A DNA stretch of 64,000 bases from Verrucomicrobiota bacterium. GTDB taxonomy: Bacteria; Verrucomicrobiota; Lentisphaeria; JABSQK01; JAJFLO01. Location: positions 62,001-126,000 of the forward strand of contig JAJFLQ010000104.1 in assembly GCA_021772615.1 (NCBI GenBank). Reading direction: 5' to 3'. Of this stretch, positions 1-8,143 are shown piece after piece (the first letter of the stretch is position 1; each line of letters opens with the position of its first letter). A model generated the notes under the pieces. The model was given only the letters and a program-made list of their open reading frames with translations. It was not told where the DNA came from and ran no database searches. The position numbers and the translations under genes were made by a program.

Positions 1-1
1 G

Positions 2-472
2 ATTGCAGCCGCAACATCAGCCGATCTTGAGTTTCCCTGGATCATCGGCCTTGGCGCCGCGTGGCAGCCCAACGATGTGTTCACTGCGGCGTGGGACGTT
101 ACCTGGACCGACTGGTCAAATTATCGGGTTGATGAAGGCGGTGGCGAGATCAATCCGGTAACGGGCAGTCCGGACGCATTACGCGATACCTTCACAATGC
201 GACTGGGCTGCGAGTTCGTGGTGGTAACCGACAGAGTTCTGATTCCGCTCCGCTGCGGGATCGGCTACGATCCGTCGCCCGCGGTTTCCGCGACCGACGA
301 ATACGTCACACTGAACGCCGGTACCGGGATACAGTTCACCAGATTCGCCCTCGATCTTGGATACGAATTTCGATTTGGCAACGATGTGAATGGCGATAAT
401 CTCGCAGTGTTCGGAGGCGACCAGGATGTCCGCCAGCATCGAATCCTGGCGTCCATGATCGTCTACTTCTAG
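2..472 (+). CDS. FadL/OmpP1-type outer-membrane transport protein, C-terminal part
   Basis: The reading frame is open from base 2, so the 5' end lies outside the window; 156 residues remain. The visible part is made of alternating hydrophobic and polar strands, with a WTDWSNY segment like the strand found near the C-terminus of FadL/TodX proteins, and it ends in an aromatic residue (VYF), as outer-membrane barrels do. FadL proteins import long-chain fatty acids or other hydrophobic compounds across the outer membrane. An alternative is another 14-strand barrel of the OmpP1 superfamily. The assignment rests on strand pattern and the WTDW motif only. The gene is followed 92 bases later by the sigma-FHA pair on the same strand. 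Confidence 0.6.
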   Translation: MAAATSADLEFPWIIGLGAAWQPNDVFTAAWDVTWTDWSNYRVDEGGGEINPVTGSPDALRDTFTMRLGCEFVVVTDRVLIPLRCGIGYDPSPAVSATDEYVTLNAGTGIQFTRFALDLGYEFRFGNDVNGDNLAVFGGDQDVRQHRILASMIVYF

Positions 473-535
473 TCGGCTCACAGGCACGTTGCAGGATTCT
501 AAGAAAAAAACGTGTGTTGCAGATAAGATTCGTCC

Positions 536-562
536 TGATTTCGTGATTCACTTACGAAATCA
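536..562. promoter_or_regulatory. 9-bp inverted repeat just upstream of the first sigma-FHA start
   Basis: The arms TGATTTCGT (536-544) and ACGAAATCA (554-562) are perfectly complementary around a 9-base spacer and end two bases before the ATG at 565. The repeat covers the place where a ribosome-binding site would be, and no clear Shine-Dalgarno sequence is visible. It could be an operator or an mRNA hairpin controlling initiation. The role is inference. Confidence 0.3.
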
Positions 563-564
563 TT

Positions 565-1689
565 ATGAAGAGTACAACATCCATTACGTTGGTCGAGGGG
601 CTATTTGCAACGGGCCGCGGGTCACAGTCGAACCTGAGTGCCGTACATTGTTCGGACGTCAGGAATCGGGCCTGGGAACGGTTCATGGAGATATACGTTC
701 CGTTCATCAGAAATTACGCCAGAAAAAAGGGACCATCCGTCCTGGTTGACGACATGCCGCAGGAAGTCATTCTGCGGCTACTGCGCCTAAAGAAGCCGCC
801 GGTGATTACGGCTGACTCGCGACCGGGAAGTTTTCGCCGCTACCTCATGACGATCGTGAGAAGGGTGATCTATACGAAATGGCCGGCAATGACGGAACCG
901 CTTGAGTCGAATACGGAGTGCTGCGTGGACGATGATTATTTCGAACGCTGGGACCGCCGTTGGAAGATAAACCTTCTGGTCGCGGCCATGGATCGTCTGC
1001 GGTATCGCGTGAATGCAGTCAATTACGAAGCCTATATGATGATGGCGGTTCACGGTGTAAAGGTACCGGACGTGATTCCCCGAATGAAGGCCTTGCATGA
1101 TGTCGCATACAACGCCAATCACCTGTATCAACTCAAGAGTCGGCTGACGAACTATTTGTCACAGGAAGTCCGAACACTGGAAAATGAGATTGGCGATGGA
1201 ACGTGCATCGACGACAGTGACATTGCGAATTTGCTGACGCGAAACGTCGTATCCGGCGACACAAAGGTACACGAGATCGCGGATCCCGGCCTGACTGCAT
1301 GGCTTGAAGCGATCAGGAAGATCCTGGGCGACGCCATCGTACCGGATTCACAGGACGATCAGATTTTTATCCGGGATGAAGCGGGCACGCGGTGGTGGAC
1401 TGTCCAATGCGATACGATATATGTCGGCACGGAGCTGAGCAGCGAGATCGTGCTCGTCGATGCATTCGCCTCTGGCCGCCACTGTGTGATATCGATTGCT
1501 TCCGGTAAGAGAATGATAAAGGATTGTGATTCGACGAATGGTACCAGAGTAAACCAACAGGAGATCCGTTCACATGAATTGGTGGACGGCGACGTTATTC
1601 AACTCGGTGGTGCGTCACTGATCTATTTTGACGGTCATCGGGGAGACAGGAAACACCAACTCATTGGTGTCCCGCGACACCGGTCATAA
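565..1689 (+). CDS. ECF-type RNA polymerase sigma factor with C-terminal FHA domain (paralogue 1)
   Basis: Residues about 25-110 resemble sigma region 2 of the ECF factors common in planctomycetes: an AWERFMEIYVPFIRNYARKKG segment (written here only as its position, near residue 35), then DDMPQEVILRLLR and SFRRYLMTIVRRVI. Residues about 140-215 (MDRLRYRVNAVNYEAY, then a helix-turn-helix-like stretch ending in LYQLKSRLTNYL) are in the place of region 4. Residues about 270-362 form an FHA domain with GRHCVIS, DSTNGTRVN and LVDGDVIQLG. The Arg normally found in the IGR loop that contacts phosphothreonine is replaced (VGTE). Start agrees with the N-terminus of the next gene (TTSITLVEGLF versus TTSVTLVNGLF). 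Predicted role: promoter selection tuned by protein phosphorylation; target genes unknown. Confidence 0.7.
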   Translation: MKSTTSITLVEGLFATGRGSQSNLSAVHCSDVRNRAWERFMEIYVPFIRNYARKKGPSVLVDDMPQEVILRLLRLKKPPVITADSRPGSFRRYLMTIVRRVIYTKWPAMTEPLESNTECCVDDDYFERWDRRWKINLLVAAMDRLRYRVNAVNYEAYMMMAVHGVKVPDVIPRMKALHDVAYNANHLYQLKSRLTNYLSQEVRTLENEIGDGTCIDDSDIANLLTRNVVSGDTKVHEIADPGLTAWLEAIRKILGDAIVPDSQDDQIFIRDEAGTRWWTVQCDTIYVGTELSSEIVLVDAFASGRHCVISIASGKRMIKDCDSTNGTRVNQQEIRSHELVDGDVIQLGGASLIYFDGHRGDRKHQLIGVPRHRS

Positions 1690-1706
1690 CAGGCGATGTA
1701 CATCTC

Positions 1707-2819
1707 ATGAACAGAACGACTTCTGTAACATTGGTAAACGGCCTTTTCGACGATGGCATCGGCAGCGGCAATGACGATAGGCGGCGCAGCGGGGAACGTC
1801 CGGACGGTGACTTGAGAAACTGGGCATGGCGAAAGTTCGCGGAAATCTATATTCCGTATATGAAGGAGTGTGCGAGACGAATGGGACCGGCATCGATTGT
1901 CGACGACGTGCCGCAGGAGGTCATTCTGCGTTTACTGAAATCGAAAAAACCGCCTGTTCTCACGCCGAACTCCCGAACGGGAAGCTTTCGAAGGTATCTC
2001 ACCACGATCGTTCGACGCGTGATTGCTGATATTTATCCGACTACAACGGCAATGTTGGAAGACAGTATGCATCCAGCCATAGAGGATGATACCTTTGAGA
2101 TGTGGGACGGAATCTGGAAGACCAATCTCCTGATACGCGGAATGGACCGGCTGCGCGATCGCGTGAATGCGGTTAATTACGATGCGTACACGCTGATCGT
2201 CGTCCACGGTATGAAAACGTCGCAGGTTATTCGGCGGATGCAAAATACCTACCAGGTTGCGTATACGCCCAACGACATCTACCAATTGAAAAGTCGTCTG
2301 ACCCGGTATCTGGTTGAAGAAGTACGCAAGTTGGAGCACGAAATTGGTGATGGCATTTGTGTCGAGGAGTCAGACGTCGGCGCTATTGCACCGACGATCG
2401 CGCGGTCCGGCGAGACGCGGGTTGTTGAAGAGACCGATGCATCGTTGGTCGCCTGGCTGGAGGCCGTGAAGAAAATTCTGGGAGATCACAGCATTCGGGA
2501 ATCCGCGGCCAACCAGGTATTTGTGCGCGACGACAACGGACATCGCTGGCATTCTTTACCCACATGCGACAATGTGCGGATGGGGGCGGATCAGGCGAAT
2601 GAGCTGGTATTGGCAGATAGCTTTATTTCGGCCTGCCATTGCGTTCTGACGTGCAAGGACGGTACCTGCCGGATCGTAGATTCCAACTCGACAAACGGCA
2701 CCCTTGTGAATCACCAGAAGACTTCCACAAAGGTGTTGAACGACGGAGATGTCATCCAGGTCGGCGGTGCGTCGTTGATTTATTTCGCCGGGAGCTGTAA
2801 GGATACGGAAGCGGTATAG
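1707..2819 (+). CDS. ECF-type RNA polymerase sigma factor with C-terminal FHA domain (paralogue 2)
   Basis: This is a tandem duplicate of the preceding gene, 17 bases downstream, with the same layout: region 2 near residues 30-110 (DDVPQEVILRLLK, SFRRYLTTIVRRVI), a region-4-like part near 145-215 (MDRLRDRVNAVNYDAY, IYQLKSRLTRYL), and an FHA domain in the last 100 residues (DSNSTNGTLVN, LNDGDVIQVGG). The FHA loop reads SACHC where SRRH is usual and the IGR arginine position is Ala (MGADQ), so phosphothreonine binding is doubtful here too. The two copies diverge along their whole length while keeping domain signatures, which suggests both are maintained. The pair is probably co-transcribed. I see no anti-sigma factor or protein kinase next to them. 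Confidence 0.7.
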   Translation: MNRTTSVTLVNGLFDDGIGSGNDDRRRSGERPDGDLRNWAWRKFAEIYIPYMKECARRMGPASIVDDVPQEVILRLLKSKKPPVLTPNSRTGSFRRYLTTIVRRVIADIYPTTTAMLEDSMHPAIEDDTFEMWDGIWKTNLLIRGMDRLRDRVNAVNYDAYTLIVVHGMKTSQVIRRMQNTYQVAYTPNDIYQLKSRLTRYLVEEVRKLEHEIGDGICVEESDVGAIAPTIARSGETRVVEETDASLVAWLEAVKKILGDHSIRESAANQVFVRDDNGHRWHSLPTCDNVRMGADQANELVLADSFISACHCVLTCKDGTCRIVDSNSTNGTLVNHQKTSTKVLNDGDVIQVGGASLIYFAGSCKDTEAV

Positions 2820-2871
2820 AGGCGATTGGTGTAATTGTAGTCTGAAGATCGCGCAACCACGATAGGGGCCT

Positions 2872-2927
2872 GGAGGGCGAGCGTCCCCGCGAGCCGCCTG
2901 CGTTCGTTATTGGCGGCCGAAGGCCGC
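2872..2927. repeat. GGAGGG hairpin plus GCGGCC hairpin after the sigma-FHA genes
   Basis: A copy of the GGAGGG element starts at 2872 (arms GGCGAGCG 2876-2883 and CGCGAGCC 2888-2895, two mismatches, TCCC loop). It is followed by a perfect hairpin GCGGCC-GAA-GGCCGC at 2913-2927. They lie between the stop at 2819 and the convergent gene ending at 3042, so they may terminate transcription. The same family fills 7470-9230. Confidence 0.5.
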
Positions 2928-3041
2928 TACGTAGTCGGCCGCCGGCGTAACGGCGAACGGTATTGCTAACACACCAGTGCGCAGGATCTGCTGCGACTTT
3001 CCCCGGGGCAATTTCGATTCCGTTGCCGCCGCGCGGAATCT

Positions 3042-3920
3042 TTACTCACCCGTGGTGGTTCGGCAGCCAATCGATATCTCGCCTGGGGCGGCGGGCGTTG
3101 CGTGGCAGATCAGAGTGTGCCCGTGGCCGGTGGCAGTGAAGTGGTGGAATGACTTCGGAGCCGCGATATCGACACCGTCGGGAATTGTCTGCTCCTTCGT
3201 CTGCCAGCCGTGTTCGTGAAATCGCCGGCGGACCGCAGACACCGTGTTCGCGATATCGGTATTTCGGAGGGTCCAGATCCAGGTTGCGCCGGTGTGGGTG
3301 GACGAGCGGGCGATGGTCATCGCCGGTGGCGCTGACATGGCAGTAACGACCTCGGCGGGTACCGAATCGCCGGCAGCTGCCGATGATGCCAGCGTGGCGG
3401 CCGTCTGTTCGAGGAATCGCGCCTCGACCACCTCGAGCTTGCCGACGTCGAGCCTCCGGAGTTGGTACAGAATCATGTCGTCGTCATCGTAGAAACAGAG
3501 ATGCCGTGCGTCGAGCCGCGGCCCACCCGGGATGGGTGAGAGCGGCAGTTCAACCGGATCCCAACCGTTCTTGCGGGCGTCTTCGGTGATACGTTTTCTG
3601 ACTGTCTGTTCCCCTTCGGAGGTCTCCCACACGCGCTGCTCGACACGGATGTCTCCCATTTGCATCGTGAAATGTTGGTTGGCCTCAGGGCGAATATCTG
3701 ATGGCGCGCAGCCTTGCGCCTGGCGTGCACCGCCGAAAATGGACTCGAATCCGGACCCCTTATGAATAGGTGGGCAGCTCCCTGGAAGCGATCGCTCGAG
3801 AACGTTGAAGGCCGCATAGGACAGTCCGCCCAGACTTAGCACTGTGAATCCGGTGAGCACAAGTAAAGACAGGATGATCCGTTTGGCGATTTCTCGTTTC
3901 GTTAGCTTTGGCATCGACAT
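3042..3920 (-). CDS. Membrane-anchored hypothetical protein of the Tad-like operon
   Basis: I do not recognise a family. The 292-residue product has one N-terminal membrane segment (residues about 12-35, IILSLLVLTGFTVLSLGGLSY) and a long exported part with no obvious motif. The start at 3920 is supported by a strong ribosome-binding site (GGGAGGTAAC, 3 bases before the ATG codon's spacer); an open frame extends further upstream but overlaps the previous gene and lacks such a site. It is the last gene of the pilin-like operon, 41 bases after the TadE-like gene, so it may be an accessory or minor subunit of that apparatus. It could equally be unrelated and only co-transcribed. Confidence 0.6.
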   Translation of the reverse strand: MSMPKLTKREIAKRIILSLLVLTGFTVLSLGGLSYAAFNVLERSLPGSCPPIHKGSGFESIFGGARQAQGCAPSDIRPEANQHFTMQMGDIRVEQRVWETSEGEQTVRKRITEDARKNGWDPVELPLSPIPGGPRLDARHLCFYDDDDMILYQLRRLDVGKLEVVEARFLEQTAATLASSAAAGDSVPAEVVTAMSAPPAMTIARSSTHTGATWIWTLRNTDIANTVSAVRRRFHEHGWQTKEQTIPDGVDIAAPKSFHHFTATGHGHTLICHATPAAPGEISIGCRTTTGE

Positions 3921-3961
3921 TGTTACCTCCCTGGTGGTGTTTGGCTTTTTGTTCGGCTTCC

Positions 3962-4573
3962 TCAAAACAATGAAAAAATTCGGCTGACGACGGTCGGTGG
4001 ACGCTGTTGTTCCGCTTCGCAACTCGGCATGTAAATCGGATACCAGCCGTCGAGCGTTGACCGTCGCCCGGAGTCGCCCAGCCACACGCGATAGAAGACT
4101 GCGGGAAGAAGCAGAGAAATATCCGTAGCAGTGTCGGCGCGATGGTAGTCGTATGTCTTCCAAAGGTCGCGATAGTAGCCAACGGCAAGTGTACGGGCGA
4201 TGATGTCGCCGGACGTCAGTCGTGATTTCGTTATTGCCAGGGATCCGGCGAGCACCGCAGCTGTCCCGGCGACAAGTTTGGTGCGGTCGACATCGCGTTT
4301 TATCGTTTGCGCGGTGCTCCGTACCTGTCCGGGCTTCACCGCGTAGGGTACATGTTTCATAAGCGTTGTCGCCGACTCTCGCGAAATCGCACTACCGCCG
4401 CGAGCGACCAACTCGGCGTTCAACCGGCTAACATCCGATAATCGCTGTTTGACAGCCATCAGTCGCGGGATCTCAACGCACATGAGGAAAAGGCCAAGAA
4501 ATATAGGTAGAACAAGTCCGGCCTCGAGCAGGACCGCACCGTTATCTGATCTGAGTATTGGTGTCGTTGACAT
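3962..4573 (-). CDS. TadE-like pseudopilin
   Basis: The first 45 residues carry a type IVb prepilin-like signal: a polar leader ending in Gly (SDNG), then AVLLEAGLVLPIFLGLFL with Glu at position +5, forming a single membrane helix. The rest (to residue 203) is a secreted domain without a clear catalytic motif. TadE-type minor pilins are processed by a CpaA/TadV peptidase, and such an enzyme is encoded in the same operon at 6578-7069. The gene lies 30 bases downstream of the TadG-like gene. Function in assembly or initiation of a Flp pilus or related secretion fibre is inferred from family and context. Confidence 0.6.
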   Translation of the reverse strand: MSTTPILRSDNGAVLLEAGLVLPIFLGLFLMCVEIPRLMAVKQRLSDVSRLNAELVARGGSAISRESATTLMKHVPYAVKPGQVRSTAQTIKRDVDRTKLVAGTAAVLAGSLAITKSRLTSGDIIARTLAVGYYRDLWKTYDYHRADTATDISLLLPAVFYRVWLGDSGRRSTLDGWYPIYMPSCEAEQQRPPTVVSRIFSLF

Positions 4574-4603
4574 TTCGTTCTCCTCGTCGGGTTGTCCTCC
4601 TGC

Positions 4604-5791
4604 TCATCGCAACAATGACAGGCGTGTGATGCCGGGGATATCGACAGCGCCGCTGCCGAGGGGCGTTAAGACCGGTGTTGCCAGCACGCCTTTCCCGGAT
4701 CTGCGCGATGGGTTCCGTCGCACAACGTTCGCACCCTTAGCCTGCGCGACAGCGGACGCGGTAAGCGTAATACCTTGTTGTTTCCCAAGGAAATGTCGGG
4801 AAAGCATTGAGACGTCTTTAACATTTCCGCGAACAATCCAGATCATGGGCGAAATTGATTGTCCATGGTCCGGCGCTGCGCCGAAATCATACGGCGGCGG
4901 TGAATAGTAGTACCAGTCGTCCCACAACCAGCGGTCGGTCGAGCCTCCGGATATCTTGAGGTTCGTCCACTGCAAGAGCTGCACTACCAGGCGCATCCAG
5001 GTATTTCGACGCGTCATGATCGGGGATTCGTCGGAATAGGTGCGTCCGGCTTGCCCGACGGTATTTGCCGTAACCTTGAGCAGCGGGAGCGTGACGGACA
5101 CCGGGGCGTGGTCCCATTTTGTATTCATGCCGAGTGCGTGGATATTCGCGGCGCCCGGATTCAAGAACGGAACCGCAACGTTGCTCGTTCCACCCAATTT
5201 AGATAACATGCCGACGGATGACGCACCACTTGTGGACCCAATCGGAAAACGGCGCGCCGTGCTCAGTATATCGCCGAGAGAGTCGGGGCCCGACCATCGG
5301 CCGGCGCCGTTCATTCTTGCGATCTCGTTTGCGCTGATATAGCCAAGCGGATTTGAACCGTAGTAGTAAAAATCCCGCATACTGTTGAGGACGGGTATGG
5401 CAGCGTGATGCGCCGCCCGCGCCATTTTCGCAAGACTCGCGGCGAATCGCTGCTCGCGCCAGAATTTCGGCCAACCCCACCATTTCTTTAAGTGCCGCCA
5501 TGAACCGGCCGATGTAAATGCAGCGACGACGTACGCAAGTTGTACCGCGCGATCAATGTCGTGGACCTCGTCGTTGATGTGCTGAATCATATTGAGACCG
5601 CGTGATTGCCATGCCGCCATCTCGAGTGCGGCCGCATCAGCGGCATGCTGCAGCTGTATTCTGTGCGCTGTAATGCGTGCCAGGTCATACGACATGGTCA
5701 GGAATGTTACGATAAGGATCGCGGCGAGCGCAGTGAAGTGAATCACAGCGCCGCGGTCGTCGTCAAGGATTTGTTTCAGGGTGATGGTCAT
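4604..5791 (-). CDS. TadG-like protein with N-terminal membrane anchor
   Basis: The product (395 residues from this start) begins with a cytoplasmic leader and a helix (GAVIHFTALAAILIVTFLTM), then AHRIQLQHAADAAALEMA, the segment typical of TadG-like (putative Flp pilus assembly) proteins directly after the anchor. Unlike the TadE-like neighbours the helix lacks Glu at +5 after the Gly. No von Willebrand A motif is obvious in the rest. The start at 5791 is preferred because GAAGGACC lies at a suitable distance; an in-frame ATG at 5827 would overlap the upstream gene by 17 bases. Predicted role: envelope component of the Flp/Tad machine. Confidence 0.6.
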   Translation of the reverse strand: MTITLKQILDDDRGAVIHFTALAAILIVTFLTMSYDLARITAHRIQLQHAADAAALEMAAWQSRGLNMIQHINDEVHDIDRAVQLAYVVAAFTSAGSWRHLKKWWGWPKFWREQRFAASLAKMARAAHHAAIPVLNSMRDFYYYGSNPLGYISANEIARMNGAGRWSGPDSLGDILSTARRFPIGSTSGASSVGMLSKLGGTSNVAVPFLNPGAANIHALGMNTKWDHAPVSVTLPLLKVTANTVGQAGRTYSDESPIMTRRNTWMRLVVQLLQWTNLKISGGSTDRWLWDDWYYYSPPPYDFGAAPDHGQSISPMIWIVRGNVKDVSMLSRHFLGKQQGITLTASAVAQAKGANVVRRNPSRRSGKGVLATPVLTPLGSGAVDIPGITRLSLLR

Positions 5792-5810
5792 ATCGCAGGT
5801 CCTTCGGTGA

Positions 5811-6563
5811 TCATTCGTTTTTGACAAAGTCGTCTGGCCGAATCACGTTCGACGGTTCCGCCAGTTGAACGGAGTGTCCGCGAGCGCGGATCCAATGCCT
5901 GTCCAGCAATCGGGATGGCCCGGGAATGCGATTGTTGTCTCGGCTGAACAGCAGCCCGGCGGCAGCGTTCCACTTCATCGGAAAGTCGATGCGCGATTCG
6001 ATCAGTGCCGTCTGTTGTCCGCGAAACCCGCGAAGACTGTGGTCCCGTATCCCGTAGGCGTTCGCGGCAACCGTTCGAATGCCGACCGCATCGAACAACA
6101 CCGTCCGCTGCAAAGACTGAAGAAAGCGCTGTGTCTGCTTGGCCGGTAATCCGGCCGGAATGCCGCTTGGTACCGCGCCCGACAGCTGCGCAAGCCACTC
6201 CTCTCCGGGAAGGGGGCCCGAACGCAGCGCCGGCGTCATCAGCAACGCAGCCGCTGCCGTCGTGGATAAAGTGTTGGCGGACGGAAATCCTGATTCCGGA
6301 GTTGCGCTTGTGGGGGAACGGCCACCGCCCGACGACGCTTTGGCACTCCGACCGATTGAAAACGCAGCGTAATTCGCGAGACAAACGGCGTCCCAGTACA
6401 TGCACAGGTGTATACACATGATGGTAATACCGAGTAGGGCAGGGAAGGCCAGTGCAAATTCGACCAGGACGGCGCCGCGTTCGGACGCACCGCCAGAGCA
6501 GTCGGCGCGGTTTCGATGCTTGTCGTCACTGAAAACGGGCTGGGTATTTTTTGGCATGCGCAA
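5811..6563 (-). CDS. TadE-like pseudopilin
   Basis: Residues about 25-55 form a class IVb pilin-like N-terminus: ERG followed by AVLVEFALAFPALLGITIM with Glu at +5 and Phe at +6, the usual processing and packing signature. A 195-residue secreted part follows, rich in Ser, Ala and Arg, without a recognised fold. It sits between the prepilin peptidase gene (14 bases upstream) and the TadG-like gene. Two TadE-like genes in one operon are common in Tad loci, where they form a minor complex at the pilus tip or base; that role is inferred. Confidence 0.65.
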   Translation of the reverse strand: MRMPKNTQPVFSDDKHRNRADCSGGASERGAVLVEFALAFPALLGITIMCIHLCMYWDAVCLANYAAFSIGRSAKASSGGGRSPTSATPESGFPSANTLSTTAAAALLMTPALRSGPLPGEEWLAQLSGAVPSGIPAGLPAKQTQRFLQSLQRTVLFDAVGIRTVAANAYGIRDHSLRGFRGQQTALIESRIDFPMKWNAAAGLLFSRDNNRIPGPSRLLDRHWIRARGHSVQLAEPSNVIRPDDFVKNE

Positions 6564-6577
6564 CGATACTCCTGTGA

Positions 6578-7069
6578 TTAATCAACAACTGAGGCAATTG
6601 CGACGAGCGTTCCGACGATCAACGCGATTCCGTATGGCACCGTCGTCGTGATCGCCGTGGACTCACGGGACTTCATGCGAAACGCCAAACGGCATGTATT
6701 CCTGAGACCGGCGCCGAGCTGACCTGTCCAGATCAGATAGATCAGCGCGATCGCGCCACCGGCGTAGCACGTGAAGTACAAGACCTTCCATATCAGCGGC
6801 TGCCCGACAATCGCCCCGATTCCGGCCGCGAACTTGAGGTCGCCGCCACCGGCAGCGCCCGTCAGGCAGAACGGTAGAAACACACCGGCGCCGATTAGAA
6901 ATCCAGTGAGTGATTGGCTTAAGGTCACCGTGCTGATTGAAAGCGTGGCGCCGGCTATGCCAATACAAATCATGCCGAACGTGATCCAGTTGGGTATTCG
7001 CCGATAACGCATCTCGGTGTAGCCAATGACGACGAACGCGGCGGGCAATATGTAGAGCAATGGGTTCAT
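6578..7069 (-). CDS. Type IV prepilin peptidase (A24 family, CpaA/TadV-like)
   Basis: A 163-residue polytopic membrane protein with the A24 signature GGGDLKFAAG (catalytic Asp in GGGD) and a first-site motif YTEMRYRRIPNW. In A24 peptidases the first catalytic residue is an Asp in the DxR..IPN motif; here that position is Glu. It should cleave the leaders of the Flp and TadE-like products of this operon at the inner membrane. The start at 7069 directly follows the Flp stop (TAA at 7074-7072), indicating translational coupling; an upstream in-frame ATG at 7099 overlaps the pilin gene. The D-to-E change may be tolerated or may reduce activity. Confidence 0.75.
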   Translation of the reverse strand: MNPLLYILPAAFVVIGYTEMRYRRIPNWITFGMICIGIAGATLSISTVTLSQSLTGFLIGAGVFLPFCLTGAAGGGDLKFAAGIGAIVGQPLIWKVLYFTCYAGGAIALIYLIWTGQLGAGLRNTCRLAFRMKSRESTAITTTVPYGIALIVGTLVAIASVVD

Positions 7070-7071
7070 GA

Positions 7072-7257
7072 TTAGATTATGGGGAGTGCGATTAACCATA
7101 GGCGAAAGGCGAAGTCAGCATGCAGTGCGTCGTATGCGGGACCGCCCGGTATGATCAACGCGCAGCCGCCGACAGCCACCAACGCCTCGAGCAGGGCGTA
7201 CTCGACCAGTATCGATCCGCTGGTATCGTTAAGGAGTTTGTAAAATTTTGTCATCAT
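7072..7257 (-). CDS. Flp-type class IVb pilin
   Basis: A 61-residue protein with the Flp signature: short leader ending SG, then SILVEYALLEALVAVGGCAL, giving Glu at +5 and Tyr at +6 after the cleavage Gly. Length and composition fit Flp/Fap1 pilins, the main subunit of Tad pili. An AAGAGG site lies six bases before the ATG at 7257; the adjacent ATG at 7254 is the alternative. It heads the minus-strand operon running to 3042. No ATPase (TadA), secretin or TadBC genes are in the window, so this is a detached or minor locus. Confidence 0.7.
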   Translation of the reverse strand: MMTKFYKLLNDTSGSILVEYALLEALVAVGGCALIIPGGPAYDALHADFAFRLWLIALPII

Positions 7258-7363
7258 TGATAGCCTCTTGAGTTTGTGCTTGTGTTCTCTGTAGCAAATG
7301 CGTTTCCGATTACGATATGGTTGTTGTAAGATCCTTTTTATTAGTGCATTGCGACATGCCTTG

Positions 7364-7378
7364 ATGGCATCATGCCAT
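7364..7378. promoter_or_regulatory. Palindrome upstream of the flp operon
   Basis: ATGGCAT-C-ATGCCAT is a perfect 7-bp inverted repeat about 105 bases upstream of the Flp start, flanked further out by GCATTG (7347-7352) and CAATGC (7381-7386). It is a candidate operator. No matching regulator is identified. Confidence 0.25.
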
Positions 7379-7470
7379 TCATGCAATGCTCGGATCACTG
7401 CAAAAACTGAAAGTGAATGCAATATCTGAAGGGAGTAATACGGTTGAAAGTGTGATTGGGATTGTCTCTG

Positions 7471-7673
7471 GAGGGTCACAGTCCCCTGCTACCGGCCACG
7501 GACGCAGAGGAATACGTCCCTCCAATCGACCGGGTCACAGGACTACGGCAGAGTCTTGTGGAGGGTCGCAGTCCCCTGCGACCGCTCGCGCCCGCCGCGT
7601 CCCGCGTGCCACCAACCAACCGGGTCGCACGAATGCGGCAGAGTCTTGTGGAGGGTCGCAGTCCCTTGTGACC
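7471..7673. repeat. 90-bp tandem repeat, two full units and a partial third
   Basis: Units start at 7471, 7561 and 7651, exactly 90 bases apart. Each opens with GAGGGTC and a hairpin of the family above and closes with a CGGCAGAGTCT segment; the third stops after the hairpin. Short in-frame repeats in this stretch give a pseudo-coding look but no protein features. Confidence 0.7.
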
Positions 7674-7830
7674 GCCGGCGCTACGGCTACAATCCTCCCG
7701 TTTTCGGCGGCCAGGCCGTCCGCCCTATCAGGCGATGATTGAAATCTGTGCATTCGGATCAGGCAAGGCACATGGAGGGCGAGCGGCCTCGCGAGCCGTT
7801 TGCGTCACTCTCCCTTCGTCAGCCACTACG

Positions 7831-7989
7831 TTTTTCTCACTGTGCCTCAGCGTCTCTGCGCGATAACAATCTTTTTCGCCCGGTCCGAATCGCAACCCCT
7901 TTGAATCTCGCACAAAGCCGCGAAGGCGCAAAGGGCCGTGCAAAGCGCGGTATCGTCTTTCTGGAGGGACGCCGTCCTCTGCGTCCGGA
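7831..7989 (+). repeat. Composite intergenic repeat, copy 1
   Basis: A block beginning with a TCTCTGCGCGATAAC phrase, then CTTTTTCGCCCGGTCC, a CACAAAGCC segment, and a closing GGAGGGACG hairpin. The same order recurs at 8760-8923 and, lacking the first part, at 9059-9153. Confidence 0.65.
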
Positions 7990-8143
7990 TTGCGTTGCGG
8001 TGGGTCATACGCGCCCGGCGGCAATCGCGCCTCCACAGTTGCCGGCCGCGCAGCGCCCTGTGATTCTCCAAGTATGCTCCGACACAAGCATTACGCACTG
8101 TTGTCCGCTCTTTTTCTTACCGTCTCGCCATCGCCACGATAAT

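Noticed and set aside
7471..7673. CRISPR array
   Set aside because: Only 2.3 units with a 90-base period, no short conserved repeat with unique spacers, and no cas gene in the window.
7386..7742. 118-codon frame with repeated GGSQSP peptide
   Set aside because: The peptide repetition follows from the 90-bp DNA tandem repeat (90 is a multiple of three); no start signal or domain.
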